Below are positions 5,684-11,028 of a stretch of 11,028 nt of DNA, piece by piece. The stretch covers positions 1 through 11,028 of the forward strand of contig JAQVJB010000048.1 in NCBI GenBank assembly GCA_028695395.1. The letters are read 5' to 3'. The DNA comes from Actinomycetota bacterium. GTDB taxonomy: Bacteria > Actinomycetota > Humimicrobiia > Humimicrobiales > Humimicrobiaceae. A model generated the notes under the pieces. It ran no database searches and was not told where the DNA came from. It saw nothing but the letters and a program-made list of their open reading frames with translations. The stretch's first letter is position 1, and every line of letters begins with the position of its first letter. The position numbers and the translations under genes are program-made.

Positions 5684-6898
5684 CTAAGGTCTTTTTTGGC
5701 TTCTCTTTAGAATTAGGTCGTTAAAAACCCTTACAGTTTCTTTTATGCTGTTATTCCATGAAAAAACTTCTTCCACCCTCTTTTTATTCTGTTCTCCCAA
5801 AGTCTTTGCTTTGTCAATATTATTTAAAGCCCAAAGCATTTTATCTGCCAGATTTTCAATCTTATCATCAGCTGCATATATACCGTTTTCACCAAGAAAC
5901 CTTCTATTATTCTTGGAATCAAAACACACAACAGGCAAGCCAGCTCCCATATAATTAATAACTTTTCCGCTTGCTTCGCCTGCCTTGTCTATTTTCGGTT
6001 CAACAGCAATATCGCTGACATTCAGATAGTCGGGCAATTCAAAATAATCAACCATCCCTGTCATATGCACATTTTCTGTAACTTGCATTTCTTCTATTCT
6101 TTTCCTGGTCTCATCAACCGGATACCCGATAATTAAAAAATGGGCATCCTCTCTTTCCTTTAAAACCATCGGGATTGCTTCAACTAAATTCCATATCCCT
6201 TTTGCTGCAAGCAGTGCACCTGTAAAGATAATTAATGGGGCCTTTTCCGGGATACCTATATTTTTCCTAAAATCCTTTGGAGGCAGCTTCTTAAAAAAAT
6301 CAGTATGCACACCATCGATAACTACACTGACTTTATCCGGATTAATTTTAAATCTATCTTTTATAATATCTCCATTTGAAACTGAACTGCATATGAAGTG
6401 GTCAGGCATCCTGCAAATAAACTTTTCAAAGTTATGGAAAAACCATTTGATAGGTTTCACCCTAAGCCAGTTAAAAGTCCCAAGCTCTGAAGTAAGGCTG
6501 CCCTGTACATCAAAAACAAGTGGAATTTTTCCAAATGTGATTAAATATTTTAAAAGTCCGCCAACAAATGCCCCTTCATGAAGATGTCCGTAAATGATAT
6601 CCGGCTTTTCCTTTAAATAAATTGAAACTGCTTTAAAAAAAAGTAAAATATCCATATAAAATTTATGTATTGAAGGACCAGCTTCAAGTTTTTTATACCA
6701 TGGGATTTTTATCATTCTCCTGATATCGATGCCTTCAAGGTTTCTGCCGTTATGATATGTACATATAATATTATAAAAACCATTATTTTTAAGTGAATTT
6801 ACTTCACCTAAAATTCTCATATGACAGCCCCTGTCAGCAAAAAAAGGCGTTGGTACAATGTTTAGGACTTTTTTAATTTTTTCTTTTCTTTCAATCAT
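5684..6898 (-). CDS. family-4 glycosyltransferase (GT-B fold)
   Basis: The protein has 404 residues. The N-terminal domain (about 8-200) starts KVLNIVPTPFFADRGCHMRI, with the glycine-rich acceptor-side loop at 21-28. It includes KPDIIYGHLHEGAF (98-111) and DHFICSSVSNGD (166-177), typical of the Glyco_transf_4 half. The C-terminal Glycos_transf_1 domain has IIFTGALLAAKGIWNLVEAI (223-242), HFLIIGYP (253-260) and the nucleotide-sugar segment EASGKVINYMGAGLPVV (308-324). In this segment N315 stands where many relatives have a second acidic residue (an E-X7-E type motif). Such enzymes transfer a sugar from a nucleotide donor to a glycan, lipid or small acceptor at the cytoplasmic membrane face. 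No other cell-envelope genes lie nearby, so the acceptor is unknown. No clear ribosome site precedes the ATG. The gene stands alone between the upstream regulator's terminator and the GntR promoter. Confidence 0.9.
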   Translation of the reverse strand: MIERKEKIKKVLNIVPTPFFADRGCHMRILGEVNSLKNNGFYNIICTYHNGRNLEGIDIRRMIKIPWYKKLEAGPSIHKFYMDILLFFKAVSIYLKEKPDIIYGHLHEGAFVGGLLKYLITFGKIPLVFDVQGSLTSELGTFNWLRVKPIKWFFHNFEKFICRMPDHFICSSVSNGDIIKDRFKINPDKVSVVIDGVHTDFFKKLPPKDFRKNIGIPEKAPLIIFTGALLAAKGIWNLVEAIPMVLKEREDAHFLIIGYPVDETRKRIEEMQVTENVHMTGMVDYFELPDYLNVSDIAVEPKIDKAGEASGKVINYMGAGLPVVCFDSKNNRRFLGENGIYAADDKIENLADKMLWALNNIDKAKTLGEQNKKRVEEVFSWNNSIKETVRVFNDLILKRSQKRP

Positions 6899-7039
6899 AA
6901 AAAATACTATTTTTTAAAATATATTTAAAAACAATTTTAAATTCACTTTTATTCTTATCGGATAAATCAAAAATGATTAAATTTCCACTTTGATTATTTT
7001 ACCTGTTTTATTAAAAAAAAGAAGTTAAACAATATATAA

Positions 7040-7085
7040 ATATAAAAACCCCGGTTTTTTCATTTCCCCTCCGGGGTTTTTATAT
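7040..7085 (-). terminator. strong intrinsic terminator after the Fur-family gene
   Basis: Bases 7040-7054 and 7071-7085 form a perfect 15-bp inverted repeat with a CCCCGG/CCGGGG core, flanked by A and T runs, and a 16-base loop. On the minus strand the stem ends in GGGGTTTTTATA, giving the required U-rich tail. It lies about 80 bases after the Fur-family stop. Because of its symmetry it would also work on the plus strand. Confidence 0.9.
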
Positions 7086-7165
7086 AATATTTATTACATA
7101 GTAATTATTATGAATTAATATAGCTTAAAATATTATCAAAAGCAAGAAAATTTTAAAAATTTTTA

Positions 7166-7603
7166 TTAGTCTGCCAGGCAGTTTTTACAAATACCCTCAA
7201 AAAGTATTCTCGTATTGCGGACATCATAATTTAATTCAACTTCTTTTGGGACTTGGAAATTAAAAGGAACATTTTCAATATCATATATCCTGCCGCATTT
7301 CTGGCAGATAAAATGATAGTGTTTGTCAGTGTTGCCTTCATATCGCCTTGTTGAAGAAAGTCCTTCTATTATTTCAGCGATGCCTATCTCGTGAAAAAAT
7401 GATAAAGTCCTATAAACAGTATCAAAAGAAATGTCAGGGAAGGTTTTTCTGACTCTGTTGTATAAAGTTTCAACATTAGGATGATCATAAGAATTCAGGA
7501 GTTCGTTATATATGATAGTCCTCTGTGGAGTGACCTTCATCCTCTTCTCCCTGCATATCTTCTTAAATTCCTGCATTAAGTCATTTTTTTGTTTTAAATT
7601 CAT
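7166..7603 (-). CDS. Fur/PerR-family metal-dependent transcriptional regulator
   Basis: The protein has 145 residues, normal for the family. The N-terminal winged helix (about 10-80) includes MKVTPQRTIIYNELL and FPDISFDTVYRTLSFF. The C-terminal dimerisation half has HYHFICQKCGRIYDIE (95-110) and CKNC (139-142). C100, C103, C139 and C142 form the structural zinc site. Candidate regulatory metal ligands by family alignment are H41, E89, H95, H97 and D108. PerR from Bacillus has aspartate where E89 lies, so this may be closer to a Fur or a generic family member. The role would be repression of metal-homeostasis or peroxide-stress genes; targets are not visible. No strong ribosome site precedes the ATG. 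The gene appears to be monocistronic, with its own terminator at 7040-7085. Confidence 0.93.
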   Translation of the reverse strand: MNLKQKNDLMQEFKKICREKRMKVTPQRTIIYNELLNSYDHPNVETLYNRVRKTFPDISFDTVYRTLSFFHEIGIAEIIEGLSSTRRYEGNTDKHYHFICQKCGRIYDIENVPFNFQVPKEVELNYDVRNTRILFEGICKNCLAD

Positions 7604-7641
7604 TTTTTATTACCGGACTATTACAATATTAATTTTCAAAC

Positions 7642-7670
7642 ATTATATATTATTTAAACAAATCATGAAA
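7642..7670 (-). promoter_or_regulatory. possible promoter of the Fur-family gene
   Basis: A perfect -10 TATAAT (7647-7642) lies about 39 bases before the Fur-family ATG. The -35 position with a 17-base spacer reads TTTCAT, a poor match. The arms AAACATT and AATGTTT flank the region at a distance and might be an autoregulatory element. I see no convincing Fur or PerR box. Confidence 0.3.
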
Positions 7671-7723
7671 TGTTTTAATTATTTAAAAAAACTGATGGTT
7701 CTTCTAATAAATTATTAAAAAAA

Positions 7724-8248
7724 TTATTTTTTCTTAATATTAAAAATAAAGCCTCCCCTCTGGCTTCCTATCAGTGAAGATGTTATAAATGAATTTGGAT
7801 CTATTTTTAAAATTGTTTTATGCAGACTATTCATGCAATTACTCCTGCAAACCACGTTGATTATCTTTATATTCCCATCTTTACCAAATCCATAATAACT
7901 TGTCGCACCAAACCCCTCATCTCTAAGGGTCGATTCGATTTCTTCAGATTTAAATTTGGATATTATATTTGTGCTTAAAAGATCTCTTGAAAATTTGTCA
8001 GATATATACATGCCTATAATGGTACCGATTGCAAAACCAGCTCCATATGCCAGAATGCCATAAAGATTATTATCAATATCCTGTATTACCTTTGCAATAA
8101 TAGCGACAAAAATGATTACTTCGACAAAACCCACTATCGCTGCAATCGTCTTTTTTCTCCTGACTATAAAATTAATCCTGATTGTACCAAGAGAAACATC
8201 AATGATTCTTCCAAAAAAAATCATTAATGACCAAAATAATATGTTCAT
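7724..8248 (-). CDS. UPF0316-type membrane protein (DUF5698 plus DUF2179)
   Basis: The protein has 174 residues, a usual length for the UPF0316/YebE-like family. Three membrane segments are visible (about 2-20, 33-55 and 62-82). The first carries the family motif FGRIIDVSLGTIRI (12-25), and the second includes VGFVEVIIFVAIIAKV (39-54). The C-terminal cytoplasmic DUF2179 domain (about 95-168) has TLRDEGFGATSYYGFGKDG and KIDPNSFITS (148-157). DUF2179 domains also occur in YitT-type membrane proteins, and the biochemical role is not known. C134 and C138 (CRSNC) are an unusual pair for this region. The start overlaps the stop of the mutase-like gene by four bases (ATGA), so it is translationally coupled to it. 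It is the last gene of that operon. Confidence 0.85.
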   Translation of the reverse strand: MNILFWSLMIFFGRIIDVSLGTIRINFIVRRKKTIAAIVGFVEVIIFVAIIAKVIQDIDNNLYGILAYGAGFAIGTIIGMYISDKFSRDLLSTNIISKFKSEEIESTLRDEGFGATSYYGFGKDGNIKIINVVCRSNCMNSLHKTILKIDPNSFITSSLIGSQRGGFIFNIKKK

Positions 8249-9891
8249 ATATTTTTTAGCCTCTCTTTCTCTTTTAATATTTTTCCAGAATCATCAACAG
8301 AAACACAAGCACCCTTTATAAAACCAGTAATGATTTCGCCTTTTGCAGCTGGAACTCCTTTAAGGTGGGGTGCATCCAAAATACCTTTTCTTATTGCTTT
8401 TCCAATAATTTCAGGTTCTGTAAGAGGATCTTTGAATTTTTTTTCATAATCAAGATTTTTTATAGCATCTAATATTTCTTTTGCATCATCTATGAGTTCT
8501 TTTTTCCGTCCATCTATAGCGCTCTCGATTGACATTGCGGGAGAACCATCCAATATATTTTCTATTACTCTTGAAACAATAAAACAGCTTTCGATAATAT
8601 CATCAGGTTTTGCCGCATACTCAGACTCGCAAGAAGCAACTACATGGACTATCTGCGGCTTCAGCTGCATCTGTAGATATGTCGAAGAAGCTAGCTGGCC
8701 TTTATTCTTGAACAAATTGCTTGTCATGCTAAAAAGTCCTGTTCTTGTTTCCCTGATTGAATTAAAAGACTCATCATGAAGAGATTCTATCATTTCTATT
8801 TTTGCAAGCATTTTAGCCAAATCCATACTGAAACTTGTTTCAGGTGGAGTATTAAACATGTACTGCGCAACATAATTCTTTACCCCCATTTTTTTTGCAT
8901 TATAAGCAGCCAGATAAGCAGCTGTGACAGCAATTGAGTCAGAAGCATATCTTAAGCTCCAGTGATGAGATTCATTAACTTCGACAGGTATGTTATTTTC
9001 AGCATGCCATTTCATTACCTGCTGGTTTTCCTTAATTGCATTTTCAAGTTTTCTTAAGCTTCTATTATCCAGCTCGTTATACCAGCACAATGGGACTGCA
9101 CACCAGGCATTATCAATTGTTTCATATAGCACTTGCGCAAACCTGATAATATCATTTGTACCACTGTAGCATCTCATTATCGGGAAATTGCCTGTTTTAG
9201 CAGCTTCCCGCAATTTTAAAAGATCATCATTGCTTCGTATCGGAACCCCGCCAGCTCCTGTAAGGTTTTCTTTCATCTTTTCAGGATGGAAAAAGAACTC
9301 CTGCGTATTTTGATCAGGTCCAAGAGATATGATGTCAAGAACTCCGCTGTCAGCAATTTTCTTTATTCCTTTAACTGTTTCCTCAAAATCCGGTCTTCCG
9401 TAATGATGGCGAAGCAAAGGAAAAGGTTCTTTAAATTTTATCCTTTCCAATAAAAGCTGTGGAGGCATATTTGCTTTATAATTTTCAAATTTATGGCCTT
9501 TTAAAAAATCAATTACTTCCTGCTGGCCTTCTCCTCCTGTAAAAACTTTGTAAAAGTTTTTACTGATTCCTTCTTTATCAAGTACATCTTTGACAGATTT
9601 TGTAGTGCCGAGAACCAGAATCATTTCTTTTTTCTCTATCTTTTGTTGAAGTTTTTTTATAAGTTCCTTAAAAGCTACTACTGCACTTTCCGGTGATAAC
9701 CTATAGCTGATTCCAAGAATATCAGGATTAAACTCTCTTACTTTTAAGATAAGATTATCAATTTCAAGAGCAGAACCACCAAAATCAGTAACAAATCCTT
9801 CATCCTTTGCAGTTTGTAAGAACTTTAAAATTCCTGCAACATGGACGCACCCTGCTATAGAAGCACCTAATATCCTCAAGTCTTTCTTCAT
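8245..9891 (-). CDS. cobalamin-binding domain fused to a glutamate-mutase-E-like barrel (carbon-skeleton mutase-like)
   Basis: The protein has 548 residues. Residues 4-132 read as a B12-binding flavodoxin-like domain: RILGASIAGCVHVAG, then AKDEGFVTDFGG, NPDILGISYRLSPESA, MILVLGTT and FTGGEGQQEVIDFL. This order matches the small subunit of glutamate mutase (GlmS/MutS). The cobalt-ligand motif DxHxxG appears as CVHVAG (15-20): H17 is kept but the aspartate is cysteine. Residues about 155-548 resemble glutamate mutase E by segment order: DSGVLDIISLGPDQNTQ (181-197), PIMRCYSGTND (237-247), CAVPLCWYNEL (264-274), VEVNESHHWSL (303-313), AAYLAAYNAKKMGVKNY (324-340), and KGILDAPHLKG near the C-terminus. 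The alignment is by eye and the substrate is unknown. GAGGGGG lies ten bases before the ATG, which overlaps the upstream stop by four bases. The dehydrogenase partner suggests amino-acid or opine metabolism. Confidence 0.75.
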   Translation of the reverse strand: MKKDLRILGASIAGCVHVAGILKFLQTAKDEGFVTDFGGSALEIDNLILKVREFNPDILGISYRLSPESAVVAFKELIKKLQQKIEKKEMILVLGTTKSVKDVLDKEGISKNFYKVFTGGEGQQEVIDFLKGHKFENYKANMPPQLLLERIKFKEPFPLLRHHYGRPDFEETVKGIKKIADSGVLDIISLGPDQNTQEFFFHPEKMKENLTGAGGVPIRSNDDLLKLREAAKTGNFPIMRCYSGTNDIIRFAQVLYETIDNAWCAVPLCWYNELDNRSLRKLENAIKENQQVMKWHAENNIPVEVNESHHWSLRYASDSIAVTAAYLAAYNAKKMGVKNYVAQYMFNTPPETSFSMDLAKMLAKIEMIESLHDESFNSIRETRTGLFSMTSNLFKNKGQLASSTYLQMQLKPQIVHVVASCESEYAAKPDDIIESCFIVSRVIENILDGSPAMSIESAIDGRKKELIDDAKEILDAIKNLDYEKKFKDPLTEPEIIGKAIRKGILDAPHLKGVPAAKGEIITGFIKGACVSVDDSGKILKEKERLKNI

Positions 9892-10988
9892 TTTTTTAAT
9901 TCCCCCTCAATAAAGACATTTCTTATCTGCTCCAGGTCAAGATTCTCAAGCCCAAGCCTTTTCAGATTCCTGCCTGACTGCCTGAAGTCTACTTTAAAAA
10001 TAATGTTTGCCATATCTATTAAAGAATCTGTAGCTTTTGTCTTTACTCCAAATATTTTTCCGAATTCAGATATGGGTACAAGACTCATAGGGACATCTTC
10101 CGTAATATACCTATTATTAATAGTCCTTGGGGCATTTATACCTACATATCCCGGGTTATTATGAATAGCATCAAAAAGATTGTCTTCAAATATATTATAT
10201 GCCATTGACAGCCAGTCAAGTGCAGTCATGACATTTTTGCATTTAAGCGAATGGGCAACTCCTACTCTTTCCCTGTCGACTGCTTCAAGTATTTTTGCCA
10301 CTGACTGTGTTACTCCTTCTATATAAAACTGGAAATTTCCATAGGTTGCTTCAATCCTGCTGGCATTTAATATTGTTATAGCTGGATGAAAAACCGCACC
10401 TATATTATTAAAACTTGTCTCAATCACGCTTGTAGCTGAAATAAATTCCGGAAATGCTTCATTTATAAGATCTATTACTGAATCTGTTTTCACTGCCGGA
10501 ATAGCACCTATAGGTATGGCTTGTTTTATACGGAAGATTTTTACCGAAGCAGGCCCCATTCCCCGGCTGGCATAAATAAAAGTCTGTGCTTCCGCAACAG
10601 TTATATCATTATTATTGCCTCTCTCTTTTAAAATATTCAGAAATTCCAGCGCGCCTGCTGTTCTGCCGGGATTGAGTATTACTGTCTGTCCGGATTTTAA
10701 ATAAGGGGCGCATCTTTCAGCAATTGCTCCGTGAGCAAATGCCGGCACGACTACCATTATTACGTCTGTGTCTTTTATGACTTCTTCAATATTGTCAGAG
10801 GCATAAAGCAGTTTTCCAAAGCCATTGACCTCTCCTTCGATTTCTATGCCATGCCTTTTTATGATAGGTTCTATTTTAGAGTAAGTCCTGTTATAAAGCT
10901 TTACCGGAAAACCTTTTAATGCCAAATGGGCAGCCATTGCCTTGCCGCCGTGTCCCGCTCCTACTATTGCAAATCTTACTTTTTCCAT
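9888..10988 (-). CDS. NAD(P)-dependent opine dehydrogenase (octopine/nopaline dehydrogenase family)
   Basis: The protein has 366 residues, the usual family size. The N-terminal Rossmann domain has FAIVGAGHGGKAMAAHLALKG (residues 6-26, GxGxxG at 10-15), and VVVPAFAHG at 79-87 closes the nucleotide-binding half. The C-terminal octopine-dehydrogenase domain has NNIGAVFHPAITILNASRIE (194-212), with H201 at the position of the catalytic histidine, and APRTINNRYITEDVPMSLVP (286-305), a conserved block of the family. Members reversibly condense an amino acid with a 2-oxo acid to form an N-carboxyalkyl amino acid, using NAD(P)H in the cytoplasm. The site AAGGAAAT precedes the ATG. It is the first gene visible of a three-gene overlapping operon with the B12 protein. 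A TATAAA hexamer lies about 15 bases upstream of the ATG, but only 40 bases are available, so the promoter cannot be judged. Confidence 0.9.
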   Translation of the reverse strand: MEKVRFAIVGAGHGGKAMAAHLALKGFPVKLYNRTYSKIEPIIKRHGIEIEGEVNGFGKLLYASDNIEEVIKDTDVIMVVVPAFAHGAIAERCAPYLKSGQTVILNPGRTAGALEFLNILKERGNNNDITVAEAQTFIYASRGMGPASVKIFRIKQAIPIGAIPAVKTDSVIDLINEAFPEFISATSVIETSFNNIGAVFHPAITILNASRIEATYGNFQFYIEGVTQSVAKILEAVDRERVGVAHSLKCKNVMTALDWLSMAYNIFEDNLFDAIHNNPGYVGINAPRTINNRYITEDVPMSLVPISEFGKIFGVKTKATDSLIDMANIIFKVDFRQSGRNLKRLGLENLDLEQIRNVFIEGELKK

Positions 10989-11028
10989 ATTATTTCCTTA
11001 AATTTATAGTATTTATATTTTTTTAAAA

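Noticed and set aside
6899..7039. Promoter elements for the glycosyltransferase gene, and small inverted repeats such as AATCA-AAAA-TGATT
   Set aside because: Several AT-rich hexamers and 5-bp repeats can be found, but none has a good paired -35/-10 arrangement, and the background composition makes such matches expected.
7055..7070. Purine-rich AGGGG followed by an ATG in the terminator loop on the minus strand
   Set aside because: It is in the loop of a strong terminator and no sustained open frame follows, so a start site is not credible.
7604..7723. Terminator after the UPF0316 gene
   Set aside because: The region has A and T runs and short AT-only inverted repeats, but no GC-containing stem before a U-tract, so I do not call an intrinsic terminator. 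Read-through into the Fur-family gene is possible.
10989..11028. Possible cobalamin riboswitch controlling the B12-protein operon
   Set aside because: Only 40 bases upstream of the first gene are in the window and they hold only AT-rich sequence with a ribosome site; nothing like the conserved B12-box can be seen. The true leader may lie outside.
1..11028. CRISPR array, insertion sequence, tRNA or rRNA genes
   Set aside because: I saw no spaced direct repeats, transposase, terminal inverted repeats, attachment sites, or cloverleaf or rRNA-like stretches; the only direct repeat is the coding one at 4435-4509.

Overview
The window is AT-rich (roughly one third G+C by eye). Every gene I can support is on the minus strand, so transcription runs from high to low coordinates. 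The content suggests a low-GC, probably anaerobic or fermentative bacterium: a lipoprotein sugar-binding protein with a lipobox, a cobalamin-dependent mutase-like enzyme, a Fur/PerR-type regulator, and AGGAGG-type ribosome sites on several genes. The Ala/Thr/Glu-rich linker behind the lipobox recalls uncultured low-GC lineages such as deep-branching Actinomycetota or Atribacterota. That is an impression only, and no marker gene here settles the taxonomy.

Right-hand block (10988 down to 7724): three genes with successive 4-base ATGA stop/start overlaps, which is a classic translationally coupled operon. In transcription order they are an octopine/nopaline-type NAD(P)-dependent opine dehydrogenase, a 548-residue protein with an N-terminal B12-binding domain and a C-terminal part resembling glutamate mutase E, and a small UPF0316-type (DUF5698/DUF2179) membrane protein. 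This is the most original part of the window. It looks like a small amino-acid or opine metabolic module whose chemistry cannot be read from sequence alone.

Middle block: a Fur/PerR-family zinc-binding regulator (7603 to 7166) ends at a strong intrinsic terminator (7040-7085). A family-4 glycosyltransferase (6898 to 5684) follows.

Left-hand block (5635 down to 1, continuing off the edge): a carbohydrate uptake and phosphorylation locus. A GntR/UTRA regulator with a recognisable promoter and operator-like palindrome is followed by a sugar-binding lipoprotein, a two-domain sugar ABC ATPase, an RbsC-type permease and the first 206 residues of an FGGY sugar kinase. The binding-protein gene is set apart from the ATPase gene by a 317-base gap containing a 12-bp hairpin, a 16-bp perfect palindrome, an AT-rich inverted repeat and a possible secondary promoter. 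This arrangement would let the binding protein be made in excess over the membrane components. The simplest reading is that a sugar or its phosphorylated product is sensed by the GntR protein, imported by the ABC system and phosphorylated by the FGGY kinase. The sugar is not identifiable.
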